Shown: positions 39,990 through 49,488, counted from the stretch's first letter. The stretch: DNA of 64,000 nt from Marinomonas aquiplantarum (GCF_003314975.1 NZ_QNRF01000002.1:469000-532999); one strand, 5' to 3'. Notes: generated by a model not told the origin, from the sequence alone. A program made the numbers and translations.

Positions 39990-41441
39990 CTATTGTTCTG
40001 GTAGGGCTTCAGAGTCAGTCATATCGAGGATGTATTGTTGTATTTGCTTGCTGTATTTATCCGATAATCCTTTGACTTCGTACGCTAAGATTTCTTCATC
40101 ATCTTCTTCAATGATGTCGGGAAGGCTGGTAAACACGCGGTTTTGGATTTGCGATAAGGTAAAAATGTCGTCTGTGATAACCAGCTTGTTTATATGTTCG
40201 GTTTTTTTCAATTGAGCGACTTTCTCAAGTAACCCCGCAATTCTTTCTGGTTCCAGCTTATCTTCTTTAATCATATGCGATACTTGCGCATTACCTTGGT
40301 GAAGACCTAGATGGAAGTCGAGTTTAGGGGCATCCTCGTAGAGCTCATTTTCATAAAGTTTCTCGACTAACCCAATGAACAGCTCAGCGGTACAAATCGC
40401 ATTCAGGTATAAATTATCTTCACAATGCTCGGCACTAAAGAGGATGATAGCGGCATCATTCTGATATTGGTGAACTTGACCTAGGTATGTTTCACTCGCT
40501 TGAAACATGGCACGGTAGATAGGGGTTAATAAATTCGCAACCTGAAGGGGAGATAAGTCTTCATGCCACTTTTCCAGATTGAGAATATCGAAGTAAAGTA
40601 AGCAGCTACGTTGTTTAGATTCCTCAAAAATGGCATCAAAGTTAATTTCAAATTGGGCCTTTTCGACTTGGCTGATTTCTTCATCCGATAAAACTTCCGC
40701 TGTGTTGGTGTCAGCATCGGAGTTGGCTTTAACGGCTTTTTTCTTGGGACGAGTTTCAGTAACCGCTTGATAGAGTAAGCGCGCTTCTTTGTAGATAGGC
40801 TCAACAAGGGTCGATTTTCTTTGTTTCTTATCCAGATTAATTAAGGCATCACGGATGTCATTAATGGGATTAAATAACCAGCGGGTGATAATAACAATGA
40901 AGAGTAATGCGATGGTGGAAATGAATATGGCCACACCAATGAGTAAGTTATTAAGGTGTTGCAAAGTGGCTTGCGCCGGGGTCTTGTCCAGAGTGATTAG
41001 AACATGTCCGACGATCTCATCACGGAATTTAATACTAGAGCTGTATACTCGACGTTTCTCACTGGGTCTAAGCTCTTGTTCAGAGCTGATGCCTGCGCCG
41101 CTACTGTCAGCTTCTGCCAAGAGTTCATCTTTCTTGTTGTAGACTCGAGCACTAAGAATGTTTTCATCGACCACGAGACGGTTTAACAGAACGTTTAAGC
41201 TTAGTAGATCGTTGGTCAAGATGGATTGAGTGGCATTGAAGGCGGCTTGTGTTGCTAAACTGCTGCCTAATACTTCCGTTTGCTGGGAAAGGTAATTACT
41301 CAACGCATGAGTCATGGTGTACCAAAAAATACACACAGTGAGAATCATCAATGAAAGGAACGTGGCGACCGTGATCGTAGAGGCGCTGAGTCGCTTACGT
41401 ATGAACGCTGAGAAAACCTTCTTTTTTGATTGGGTGTCCAT
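39990..41441 (-). CDS. AhpA/YtjB-like membrane protein with a degenerate cyclase-like C-terminal domain
   Basis: The protein has 483 residues. Transmembrane segments at about 22-46 and 166-188 enclose an extracytoplasmic domain (47-165) with ILTNDLLSLNVLLNRLV, the pattern of AhpA/YtjB/Smp proteins encoded next to serB. A degenerate HAMP-like stretch follows (190-230), then an acidic linker, then about 278-400 with LLYFDILNLEKW, QYQNDAAIILFS and FHLGLHQGNAQV. This order resembles class III nucleotide cyclases, but most catalytic residues are missing, so it is more likely a sensor or scaffold. It is divergent from serB, as in Pseudomonas. Confidence 0.7.
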   Translation of the reverse strand: MDTQSKKKVFSAFIRKRLSASTITVATFLSLMILTVCIFWYTMTHALSNYLSQQTEVLGSSLATQAAFNATQSILTNDLLSLNVLLNRLVVDENILSARVYNKKDELLAEADSSGAGISSEQELRPSEKRRVYSSSIKFRDEIVGHVLITLDKTPAQATLQHLNNLLIGVAIFISTIALLFIVIITRWLFNPINDIRDALINLDKKQRKSTLVEPIYKEARLLYQAVTETRPKKKAVKANSDADTNTAEVLSDEEISQVEKAQFEINFDAIFEESKQRSCLLYFDILNLEKWHEDLSPLQVANLLTPIYRAMFQASETYLGQVHQYQNDAAIILFSAEHCEDNLYLNAICTAELFIGLVEKLYENELYEDAPKLDFHLGLHQGNAQVSHMIKEDKLEPERIAGLLEKVAQLKKTEHINKLVITDDIFTLSQIQNRVFTSLPDIIEEDDEEILAYEVKGLSDKYSKQIQQYILDMTDSEALPEQ

Positions 41442-41671
41442 TCATTTCCTTTAGGCTTATACACAGAACAATGACTTAAGTATACACATGATAACGGCCG
41501 TTTTCTGAAATCTTTAAGTGACATCAAAGCCTGTGGAATAAGTTTTTGTTTTTCTAAACAATCAGTAAGGCTTTTATTCTTACTCATGTTATCGGTCTTG
41601 CGAGATAAATCCTGCTTAGAGAATAGAAAACGATTTGTTATAGTAGGCAGCACATTATTTGAGGAGCCCTT

Positions 41672-42583
41672 ATGTCAGCTTGTATCACGCTTATTGGATC
41701 GTTCGGAACCGACTACTTAAAACAGTTCCATGCTTGGTTAAATCGTAAAGATCTTTCTACTGAGACGCGTTTGTTATCGGACGATCATGATGCGGTAAGA
41801 GTGGCTCAAGTGACGCTAATAGAGGGACATTTCGAGGCTGAAGCGTTTCGAGCTGAGTTACTCACCTTAGCGGATGAAACTGGCATAGATCATATCCTAC
41901 AAACCACGGCCCTAGACATCAAAGCGGGCGGGGTGGCCGTCTTTGATATGGATTCGACGTTAATTAAAGCAGAAGTTATGGATGAATTAGCGGTTGAAGC
42001 GGGCATTGGTGAACAAATTGCGGCGGTAACGGCTAGCGCAATGCGAGGCGAAATCGATTTTGTGGAAAGTTTCGTGCAACGATTAGCGTTTTTAAAGGGC
42101 TTAAGCAGTGACGTGATGGACGGTGTTTATCAGCGCATCCAACCGATGGATGGTATCGCCAGATTGATGTCTGTACTGAATCATTTTGGTTGGCATACAG
42201 CGATACTGTCTGGCGGATTTACCTACTTTGCGGATCGAGTGCAAGCGGAATATCAGATGAGTGAAGTGCATGCCAATGTCTTGGAAATAGAAGATGGCGC
42301 GCTAACGGGCAAACACCTTGGTGAGATTGTCGATGGTGAGCGTAAAAAGTTCTTGCTGTCTAAAATAGTGGAAGAGCAGCAAGTGGATTGGTCGCAAACT
42401 ATTGCTTGTGGCGATGGTGCCAACGATTTGTTGATGCTCAATCAGGCCGCTCTTGGTGTAGCTTTGCATGCCAAACCACTTGTCCGTCAACAAGCGCCTT
42501 GCCCAATGAACCAGCTTGGTTTAGATGGGATATTATATCTTTTAGGTATGACTTCAGCAGAAATAAAACGCCTTGAAGCCTAA
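41672..42583 (+). CDS. serB: Phosphoserine phosphatase
   Basis: Last step of serine synthesis. It has 303 residues, about 20 fewer than E. coli SerB (322) because the N-terminal regulatory part is short. The HAD motifs are intact: DMDSTLI with nucleophile Asp92 and Asp94, ILSGGFTYF (motif II), a lysine in GERKKFLLSKIV, and GDGANDLLML (motif IV). ATG 41672 follows TGAGGAG. The 230-base gap to the divergent AhpA-like gene should hold both promoters; I see no gene there. Confidence 0.94.
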   Translation: MSACITLIGSFGTDYLKQFHAWLNRKDLSTETRLLSDDHDAVRVAQVTLIEGHFEAEAFRAELLTLADETGIDHILQTTALDIKAGGVAVFDMDSTLIKAEVMDELAVEAGIGEQIAAVTASAMRGEIDFVESFVQRLAFLKGLSSDVMDGVYQRIQPMDGIARLMSVLNHFGWHTAILSGGFTYFADRVQAEYQMSEVHANVLEIEDGALTGKHLGEIVDGERKKFLLSKIVEEQQVDWSQTIACGDGANDLLMLNQAALGVALHAKPLVRQQAPCPMNQLGLDGILYLLGMTSAEIKRLEA

Positions 42584-42706
42584 TGATCTCTACTCTTTGC
42601 GGGTCAAATTGATGAAATTGGGCTGATTTAACGGGAAAACTATGGTCTTCTAGAAAAGCTTGTTATGATCATCAGTTATAATAATAAGTCTAAATGAGGT
42701 GTGGTT

Positions 42707-43633
42707 GTGTCAGAAATAAAGTTGTCGGACATCGATCTAAATTTGCTTTATGTGCTTCAAGTGTTAATTGAAGAACTTAACGTGACTAAAGCCGCATCTC
42801 GTTTAAATGTTTCTCAGCCTGCCGTAAGTCGTTCTTTGTCTCGTTTAAGAGATGTCTTTGATGATCCGTTGTTTATCCGAACGTCTCATGGCTTGTCGGC
42901 AACAGCAAAAACCCAGAGCTTAGCGCCGTATTTGGCTGATACTCTGAAAAACCTTGAAAACTTAATACAGCCTGTTGAGTTTAACCCCGCTCAAAGCCAG
43001 CGGCGTTTTTCGTTATCGACGACAGACTTTGGCACGCTAACCGTGTTACCTAAGATACTCGATCAGTTTCGACAAGAAGCGCCCAGCGCAGTATTGGATG
43101 TAAAATCCTGGAATGAAGACATGGTGACCGAACTTGATCAACGTAATATTGATCTGGCTGTGTCGGTGTTATCGAAGGAGCCACCACCAGGTATACGAGC
43201 AATGCGTCTGCAGAGTGACTGTATGGTGTGTTTGGCGCGTAAGGAACATCCTCTTCTTAATCAAGGATTAACGCTCGATGCTTATTTACAGGCAGACCAT
43301 GTTCAAGTGGTATTAGGACGGCGTGAATTCTTTGCGGTGGACAGAGAGCTTGATAAACTTGGGCACAAACGACATGTGTCTGTGCATTTGCCAAACTTTG
43401 TGCCAGCGGCAAGAACCGTTATGAACAGTGATCTGCTATTAACAGTGCCAAAGCTCTTCGCCGAAGACATGGTTCAGACGGCATCCGACATAGAGTTGTT
43501 CGAGTTACCATTTCAAACGCGTAGCTTTGATTATTCTATGATCTGGCATGAAAGTTATCAGCACGATTCAGCGCACATTTGGTTTCGTGGTTTATTAAGA
43601 CAAGCTTTTATCAAAGCAACACAAACCACTTAA
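42707..43633 (+). CDS. LysR-family transcriptional regulator
   Basis: It has 308 residues from GTG 42707, spaced six bases from GAGGT (42696-42700); GTG 42701 is too close to that site. The N-terminal helix-turn-helix is DLNLLYVLQVLIEELNVTKA with LNVSQPAVSRSLSRLRDVFDDPLFIR, the subgroup close to LeuO/NodD/SyrM. A periplasmic-binding-type effector domain covers about 90-300. No divergent target gene is adjacent: serB lies upstream on the same strand and a HepT-like gene is convergent downstream. The effector and targets are unknown. A TATAAT at 42677-42682 may be its -10. Confidence 0.85.
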   Translation: MSEIKLSDIDLNLLYVLQVLIEELNVTKAASRLNVSQPAVSRSLSRLRDVFDDPLFIRTSHGLSATAKTQSLAPYLADTLKNLENLIQPVEFNPAQSQRRFSLSTTDFGTLTVLPKILDQFRQEAPSAVLDVKSWNEDMVTELDQRNIDLAVSVLSKEPPPGIRAMRLQSDCMVCLARKEHPLLNQGLTLDAYLQADHVQVVLGRREFFAVDRELDKLGHKRHVSVHLPNFVPAARTVMNSDLLLTVPKLFAEDMVQTASDIELFELPFQTRSFDYSMIWHESYQHDSAHIWFRGLLRQAFIKATQTT

Positions 43634-43649
43634 ACACCCTGAGCTCTTG

Positions 43650-44078
43650 TTATTTCTCCAAGTTGGCTAAACGGCTGACCCATTCTTTTGTTAGTACCTC
43701 TACTAAACTGTAGCGTTTTAACGTCATGGCTTCTGCTAAATCGTCGAAATTTTCTTCCAGATAATCGTGCAGTATGGTGTCTCTTAATTGGATCAAATAT
43801 TTGATCTGTTCAGCCTGTTCGAACGTGACATCCTGATGACTTATCAGTGCGTCTAGTACATCTTTACGGGCGTGTACTTCCGCTTGGTAGTGATGTTTTA
43901 AAACGTATTTTGCCAGGTCCAGCATAGAGGCAACGAGAAGTTGAAATGAATGCTCTATCACCATGATTTCATCACGGCTGTATTCTCCGTTTTTGGTTTG
44001 CTTACGGAATGAGTCGAGTCTTTTGATCATGCTGTGTTGATGATCATAAAGAGCATTTTCCCAATTTAAGTCTCTCAT
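43650..44078 (-). CDS. HepT-like (DUF86-type) helical protein without a MntA partner
   Basis: The protein has 142 residues from ATG 44078 (GAGGT six bases upstream; GTG at 44084 is also in frame). It is entirely helical, with no signal peptide or membrane segment. The C-terminal half matches the HEPN/HepT pattern: MLDLAKYVLKHHY, then IKYLIQLRDTILHDYLEEN, in which R99, H104 and Y106 form the RX4HXY motif of HepT RNases. HepT toxins normally sit beside the MntA nucleotidyltransferase antitoxin, but the neighbours are a LysR gene and moeA. Function is open: an orphan toxin relative or another HEPN protein. Confidence 0.55.
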   Translation of the reverse strand: MRDLNWENALYDHQHSMIKRLDSFRKQTKNGEYSRDEIMVIEHSFQLLVASMLDLAKYVLKHHYQAEVHARKDVLDALISHQDVTFEQAEQIKYLIQLRDTILHDYLEENFDDLAEAMTLKRYSLVEVLTKEWVSRLANLEK

Positions 44079-44170
44079 TTGCACACCTCTTTAATCGATG
44101 AAAGCGCACTACTTTAAGTGCACTATCATCAGTTTAGGTGAGCATTGGCCATTTTGAAAAGGTTGAAGAC

Positions 44171-45361
44171 TTAGAAGCTGTTAAAAGGGTAAAAATCGTA
44201 TTCTTGGTTTTCTTCTACGGATTCTCGCGCTTTGATGTGCAAATAGCCTTGGCTTTCACAGGCCGCTAGCAAAGCGCCCGAACTTTGTTGGGCATGGGGG
44301 TATGCTTTACCCTGTTGGATTGTTACTCGTAAGAATTCGTCTCGTTGAATGGCCTTGGAACGACGAAAACCAGCTTTAACTGTGTAAGCTTTTGGTCTAG
44401 TCGCTTGAGCGCCAGCGCAGACGGAGAGTAATAAACGAGCGAACCAATGAAACGTCACTAGGGTTGAACTGGGGTTACCAGGCAATCCTAAAAAGGGAAC
44501 CCCATCTAAGCTAGCATGCACCAATGGCTTGCCCGGTTTGATGGCGATTTTCCATAGATGCAATGTGCCAAGCTTTTCTAGCACATGTTTGACGTGATCC
44601 TCTTCGCCAACCGAAACACCGCCTGATGATAAAATGACGTCACATTCTGTGGTTAATTGTTGTAAGGCTTGTTCTGTTGCTGCTGGCGTATCCGCTGCGT
44701 GTAACGAGCAGGTAACCATATGCCCAGCTTCAGCCACTAGGGCTTCTAGCATGGGGCCATTGGAGTTGTAAATTTGACCAGTTTGCAGTGATGATCCTGC
44801 CGGGATTAATTCATCGCCAGTCGTTAGAATTCCCACTCGCAATGGTTGAAAAACACTAACTTGAGTGATTCCTAAGCTGGCAAGCAGACCAATTTTCATG
44901 GCGCTCAGTTGTTGACCAGACAAAGCAACGGTTTGTCCCTGTTGCATGTCTTGGCCGCTTGGTCTGACATTATCGCCTTGTTGTGGTGTTGATAGAAAAC
45001 GAACCTGCTCAGCTTCAACTTGAGCGTTTTCCTGCATGATAATGGTATCTGCCCCAGCCGGTAAAATAGCCCCCGTGAAGATTCGTGCACAGGTGCCAGC
45101 TTGTAAGGGCTGTGGTGCTTGTCCTGCGGCAATGCGTTGGCTAACCACAAAGGCTTTGTCATCTTGCCAGTCTTGATAGGCAATGGCATAACCATCCATT
45201 GCGCTATTGGCCTGTGGGGGGACGTTAATCGGTGCCACGATATTTTCCGCCAAGATACGACCTAACGCCTTAGATAAAGGTAAGGTTTCGCTTGCTACAC
45301 GCACCGTAGCGGCCTTTTCAATTGCCGTCAAAGCCTCTTCAAAAGGGAGCAAATTAGACAT
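44171..45361 (-). CDS. moeA: Molybdopterin molybdenumtransferase
   Basis: Inserts molybdate into adenylylated molybdopterin. It has 396 residues. The N-terminal region has QANSAMDGYAI, the middle has GILTTGDEL and ILSSGGVSVGEEDHV, and PGKPLVHASLDGVPFLGLPGNPSST is the family signature. The C-terminal domain IV ends the chain. It is third in the moaA-moaB-moeA operon; its ATG overlaps the moaB stop by one base (45361). The cofactor would serve enzymes such as MsrP, encoded at 62117. Confidence 0.95.
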   Translation of the reverse strand: MSNLLPFEEALTAIEKAATVRVASETLPLSKALGRILAENIVAPINVPPQANSAMDGYAIAYQDWQDDKAFVVSQRIAAGQAPQPLQAGTCARIFTGAILPAGADTIIMQENAQVEAEQVRFLSTPQQGDNVRPSGQDMQQGQTVALSGQQLSAMKIGLLASLGITQVSVFQPLRVGILTTGDELIPAGSSLQTGQIYNSNGPMLEALVAEAGHMVTCSLHAADTPAATEQALQQLTTECDVILSSGGVSVGEEDHVKHVLEKLGTLHLWKIAIKPGKPLVHASLDGVPFLGLPGNPSSTLVTFHWFARLLLSVCAGAQATRPKAYTVKAGFRRSKAIQRDEFLRVTIQQGKAYPHAQQSSGALLAACESQGYLHIKARESVEENQEYDFYPFNSF

Positions 45362-45909
45362 TAAGAGGCGACTCCATCCGTGTTTTCTGAAGCCAATGGA
45401 CCAAGTAACATACCAACAAAGTTACATGGTCTATGGGTGGCATCTAATTGCTCTTTCAAAATGCCATTCCAAGCGGTTCGGCAGGCACCTGTTGAGCCTG
45501 GTAAGCAAAATACTAAAGTACGGTTAGCTAAGCCGGCAATGGCACGAGATTGAATGGTTGATGTGCCAATCTCATCATAAGAAATTTGGCGAAACAGCTC
45601 ACCAAAACCTTCAATGGTTTTGTCGAATAAAGGCGTCATAGCCTCTGGTGTACTGTCACGAGCATAAAAACCCGTGCCGCCAGTAATGAGAACGGCATGA
45701 GTGTCTTCATCAGCAATCCATTGCGAAACTACGGCGCGCATTTGATAGACATCGTCTTTGACGATTTGGCGCTGCTTAAGGTGATGACCTGCTGCGTTTA
45801 GCATTTCAATCAATGCTTCCCCAGAAGTATCTTCTGCTAATGTACGGGTATCAGAAACGGTTAAAACACTGATGTTTAGTGGTCGAAATGGGGTTGCTGT
45901 TTTTGCCAT
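45361..45909 (-). CDS. moaB: Molybdenum cofactor biosynthesis protein B
   Basis: MogA/MoaB-fold protein that adenylylates molybdopterin. It has 182 residues. The family motifs LTVSDTRTLAEDTSG, VLITGGTGFYARDSTPEA and CLPGSTGACRTAWNGIL are clear. It lies 11 bases downstream of moaA and overlaps moeA by one base. moaC, moaD, moaE and mobA are not in this window, so the pathway is split over the genome. Confidence 0.92.
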   Translation of the reverse strand: MAKTATPFRPLNISVLTVSDTRTLAEDTSGEALIEMLNAAGHHLKQRQIVKDDVYQMRAVVSQWIADEDTHAVLITGGTGFYARDSTPEAMTPLFDKTIEGFGELFRQISYDEIGTSTIQSRAIAGLANRTLVFCLPGSTGACRTAWNGILKEQLDATHRPCNFVGMLLGPLASENTDGVAS

Positions 45910-45920
45910 TGTATTCCTTC

Positions 45921-46916
45921 TCAGCCGCCAGTTGCACTCATAAAGCGAAGTATCTGCGGCGCTTCTTCTAGATTGAAGTGATGTTGCTGTGGCTTGAGTG
46001 CCAAAGCATCAATAATGCGTTCTTCGAGTAAAGGGGTATTGTTTGGATGGACTCGTAAAAGACTTTTTAAGTCTTTCGAGTGTTCATTGCCTAGACAAAG
46101 TAACAGGCGACCTTCTGCGGTTAAGCGTACGCGATTACAGGTGTCGCAAAAATTATGACTGTGTGGGGATATGGTGCCGATACGGTTTTCATATCCTGCG
46201 ACTTGATAATATCGGGTCGGGCCACCTGTGATCATGGTACTAGGGCTTAATTGGTAATGCTCCGAGATGACGTCGATCACCTCGTCGCTGGACATATAAG
46301 TGGCCGCTCTGTCGTGGTCATGGATCACGCCCAAAGGCATTTCTTCAATATAGCTGATGTCCAAACCATGGTTTAAGGCAAATTCAGCCAAGGCTGGTAC
46401 TTCATCATGGTTACGGCCTTTTAAGATAACGCTATTAAGTTTTAAACGTTTAAAAGGCAATTGAGCAGCACGTTCGATACCATCCATCACTTGTTGAAAT
46501 TTGTCTCGTCGTGTTAGCTGGTAAAAACGTTCTGCTTTTAATGTGTCTAGGCTGATGTTGATACGCGATACGCCTGCGTTCAGTAAAGCGGGTGCCATTT
46601 TCGCCAATTGTGAGCCATTGGTGGTAATGGTGAGTTCTTCTAGCCCTGGTGTATTGGCGATTTTATCTATGGCCCAAAGAATGTTTTTACGAACTAGAGG
46701 TTCGCCGCCTGTAATGCGAATACGTTTGGTGCCCATGCCAATAAAGGTTTGCGCCACAAAGACAATCTCTTCCAAAGAGAGGATGTGTTCGCGAGCTAAA
46801 AAAGAAACGTCTTCATCCATGCAGTAGGTACAACGAAAATCACATCGATCGGTAACCGAGATGCGTAAATAATCAATTTTGCGACCAAAAGGATCGATTA
46901 ATTCAGATGTAGCCAA
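45921..46916 (-). CDS. moaA: GTP 3',8-cyclase
   Basis: Radical SAM enzyme that starts molybdopterin synthesis from GTP. I place the start at TTG 46916, giving 331 residues, because TGGAGA sits seven bases upstream; the ATG at 46943 has no ribosome site. C25, C29 and C32 bind the SAM cluster (TDRCDFRCTYC). The second cluster uses the C-terminal cysteines in FCDTCNRVRLTAEGRLLLCLG. The chain ends SATGG, the essential double glycine. It opens the moaA-moaB-moeA operon, divergent from tesB. Confidence 0.95.
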   Translation of the reverse strand: MATSELIDPFGRKIDYLRISVTDRCDFRCTYCMDEDVSFLAREHILSLEEIVFVAQTFIGMGTKRIRITGGEPLVRKNILWAIDKIANTPGLEELTITTNGSQLAKMAPALLNAGVSRINISLDTLKAERFYQLTRRDKFQQVMDGIERAAQLPFKRLKLNSVILKGRNHDEVPALAEFALNHGLDISYIEEMPLGVIHDHDRAATYMSSDEVIDVISEHYQLSPSTMITGGPTRYYQVAGYENRIGTISPHSHNFCDTCNRVRLTAEGRLLLCLGNEHSKDLKSLLRVHPNNTPLLEERIIDALALKPQQHHFNLEEAPQILRFMSATGG

Positions 46917-47094
46917 GACATTTCTCCACTTGCAGAGTGTCATAAAAGCAAAAAAGACCTGTATTAGTAAAGTGGCAAGGTCGTTTTACCGACATTTATT
47001 GGAGGAATTCATATTTTATCTGAATTTGCGGATCGTGAGACAGTGGAAAAAACGTCATAATACAAGGTAATTATTTTTGTCGAGGAGTGGCATC

Positions 47095-47958
47095 TTGAAC
47101 CCTGTTGTAAATAATCTTATTGAATTATTGAAACTAGAACGCGTATCCGAAACTGAATTTATTGGCCGTAGCCAGGACATAGGTTTTCCAAAGCTGTTTG
47201 GCGGTCATGTCATTGGTCAAGGCTTAAGTGCGGCTACGCAAACAGTAGAGGGGCGTTTCCCTCACTCATTGCATTGCTACTTTTTACGACCAGGAGATTC
47301 CGCCGAGCCGATTCATTATGACGTAGAAATTGTTCGCGATGGTGGCAGTTTCAGTCTACGTCGAGTGGTAGCCTCTCAATTTGGTAAGAGTATTTTGGTG
47401 ATGACGGTGTCTTTCCACCTGCAAGAGCCTGGGTTAGATCATCAGGATGCCATGCCAAATGTGCCAGGACCTGAGTCTTTCAAATCGGAGCTGTCTTTAT
47501 TCCGAGCTCATGCAGAAGAAATCCCAGAAAAAGTGCGTGAAATTTTCACTGCGGATCGTCCTATTGAATACCGTATTGTGGAAAACCAAAATCCGTTCCG
47601 TCCTCGCCCTGGTATTGCTAAGCGTCATATGTGGATTCGCAGTGTTGCTCCGTTACCGGATGATGAGTTGATTCATCAATCCATGCTGGCGTACACCACG
47701 GATTATGGTTTTATTGAAACCGCTTTAATGCCCCATGGCTTATCCATTGGTAATCCGTACTTGAACATAGCTAGCTTAGATCATGCGATTTGGTTCCATC
47801 GTCCATTCCGTTTAGATGAGTGGTTGTTGTATGTTGCAGATTCACCGTCAGCTTGTGCAGCGAGAGGGTTTGCAAGAGGCCAAATCTTTAACCAAAAAGG
47901 GGAGCTGGTGGCATCGACGGCGCAAGAGGGTTTGATTCGCTACTCGAAAGACAAGTAA
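47095..47958 (+). CDS. tesB: Acyl-CoA thioesterase II
   Basis: Hydrolyses medium and long acyl-CoA in the cytoplasm. It has 287 residues from TTG 47095, with GAGGAG (47082-47087) seven bases before; the frame reaches a weaker TTG at 47077 that lies before this site. It is a double hot-dog fold: FGGHVIGQGLSAA and HSLHCYFLRPGD in the first half, and LNIASLDHAIWFHRPFRLDEW (with the catalytic Asp) in the second. AQEGLIR near the C terminus holds the conserved Gln. Confidence 0.93.
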   Translation: MNPVVNNLIELLKLERVSETEFIGRSQDIGFPKLFGGHVIGQGLSAATQTVEGRFPHSLHCYFLRPGDSAEPIHYDVEIVRDGGSFSLRRVVASQFGKSILVMTVSFHLQEPGLDHQDAMPNVPGPESFKSELSLFRAHAEEIPEKVREIFTADRPIEYRIVENQNPFRPRPGIAKRHMWIRSVAPLPDDELIHQSMLAYTTDYGFIETALMPHGLSIGNPYLNIASLDHAIWFHRPFRLDEWLLYVADSPSACAARGFARGQIFNQKGELVASTAQEGLIRYSKDK

Positions 47959-47988
47959 CTTAAGACAATAAACAGATTTATTCTGGCT

Positions 47989-49065
47989 TTATTGACTTTG
48001 ATGCTGTGTCAGCGCCCATTGGATGTGCTCTTGGACCAAAGGGGTGCTGTGTTCAAGAGCCTGTTGTAACGCCTTTATAGTTTTTTCTGTGGTGGGGGCG
48101 TTCCCTAGGGCAACGGCGATGTTGCGTTGCCAGTTTTCATAGCCAGTACGACGAATAGGGGAGCCTTCGGTATTTTTTAAGAAGGTTTCTTCATCCCATA
48201 GAAATAGGTCGATCAAATCGGCGCTATCTAGGTTGTGTCTGGGCTGAAAATCTTCTTCCTCTGTGTGTTTGGCAAATTTAGTCCAAGGACACACTAATTG
48301 GCAATCGTCACAGCCAAAAATGCGATTGCCCATTTTGCTTCTTAATGCTTCTGGGATCGGACCTTTATGCTCAATCGTGAGATAGGATATGCATTTGCCC
48401 GCATCCAATACCCAAGGCTCAACAAAAGCATCGGTAGGGCATTGTGTTAAGCAGGCATCGCAGCTACCACAGTGTCGACTGGCAGTGGGCTTATCGACTG
48501 GCAAAGGCAAGTTAGTAAAAATTTCACCAAGTAAAAACCAGCTGCCTGCTTTTGGGGTTAACAATAAAGTATTTTTACCTATCCACCCCATGCCCGCTTG
48601 TTCGGCAATTTGTCTTTCTAATACTGGGGCGCTGTCGACAAAAGCGCGATAGCCATGGTCGCCAACGTGTTCCTGTATTTTCTTTGCCAGTTGCGTGAGA
48701 CGTTTACGGATCAGCTTGTGGTAATCACGGCCTAATGCGTAACGAGCAATGTAAGCTTTGTCTTTGGTTTGCAGACGTTTTACTGTTTCCACTGATTGCG
48801 GCAGATAGTGCATGCGTAAGGAAATAACTCGACGTGTGCCTGGGTGGAGTTGTTCTGGATAGAAGCGCATGTCGCCATGATTGGCGAGATAGTCCATGCC
48901 AGCATGATAGCCTTTGTCTAACCAGTTGTTGAATTCGTCTTTGTGTTGACCCAGGTCGGGATCCACAATACGTGCATCAGCAAAGCCAAATTCGGTTGCC
49001 CATGTTTTTATGTCAGAGACCAATTTGGCAAGGTCATCTGGTGTGGAAAGTGAGGAAGGCAGCAA
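47989..49065 (-). CDS. queG: Epoxyqueuosine reductase
   Basis: Cobalamin-dependent reductase for the last step of queuosine in tRNA. It has 358 residues. The N-terminal domain has YHAGMDYLANH and SLRMHYLP, and the middle WIGKNTLLL. Two 4Fe-4S clusters use CGSCDACLTQCPTDAF and IFGCDDCQLVCPWTKFA. A HEAT-like C-terminal helix set follows. The start is a TTG at 49065 without a clear ribosome site and remains uncertain. It is convergent with tesB. Confidence 0.92.
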   Translation of the reverse strand: MLPSSLSTPDDLAKLVSDIKTWATEFGFADARIVDPDLGQHKDEFNNWLDKGYHAGMDYLANHGDMRFYPEQLHPGTRRVISLRMHYLPQSVETVKRLQTKDKAYIARYALGRDYHKLIRKRLTQLAKKIQEHVGDHGYRAFVDSAPVLERQIAEQAGMGWIGKNTLLLTPKAGSWFLLGEIFTNLPLPVDKPTASRHCGSCDACLTQCPTDAFVEPWVLDAGKCISYLTIEHKGPIPEALRSKMGNRIFGCDDCQLVCPWTKFAKHTEEEDFQPRHNLDSADLIDLFLWDEETFLKNTEGSPIRRTGYENWQRNIAVALGNAPTTEKTIKALQQALEHSTPLVQEHIQWALTQHQSQ

Positions 49066-49125
49066 GGAAAATCCGGTTTATCTTGACGCTAGGCAAATGC
49101 TGCCTAGCGAAAGTCAGTGTGATTA

Positions 49126-49386
49126 TTAGTAAAGCAAGGCATCGCCTTTCACGACGTCCATTAACAGTTTGATAAACATACGATCCGCTTCCGTATGTTC
49201 TTCTTGGATTTTCAACGTCGTCTGGCTAGATACTTCTTCCGCAATGCGTTGATAAGCATTTGGCTCATTGATATTTTCTTTGGCAATGCGAACTAATTCA
49301 GAGGCCAGTTTTGGGTCCATTAATAATTTACGGAAACAGCGTAAGAACTCGTCGATGATGCGTTGTTGGTTTAGTTCACTAGCCAT
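49126..49386 (-). CDS. Small uncharacterised helical protein
   Basis: The protein has 86 residues from ATG 49386, with AGGAG upstream; the open frame extends 13 residues further without support. I do not recognise a family. It is charged and helical, begins MASELNQQRIIDEFLRCF and ends VVKGDALLY, with no cysteine pair, signal peptide or membrane segment. It lies 60 bases before queG on the same strand and is divergent from ilvI. A good ribosome site and sensible composition support a real gene. Confidence 0.65.
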   Translation of the reverse strand: MASELNQQRIIDEFLRCFRKLLMDPKLASELVRIAKENINEPNAYQRIAEEVSSQTTLKIQEEHTEADRMFIKLLMDVVKGDALLY

Positions 49387-49488
49387 GTTAAAACTCCTAA
49401 TCATATAATCTGCGTATGACACCATGAAGCGTGTATTAGAGCAAGTTTTTCTGTTTGTTTTTGTGCATTGCTGTTGACAATATATCGC

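Noticed and set aside
41348..41653. 101-codon minus-strand frame upstream of the AhpA-like gene
   Set aside because: It overlaps the start of that gene in another frame and has no ribosome site; the region is better read as a double promoter region.
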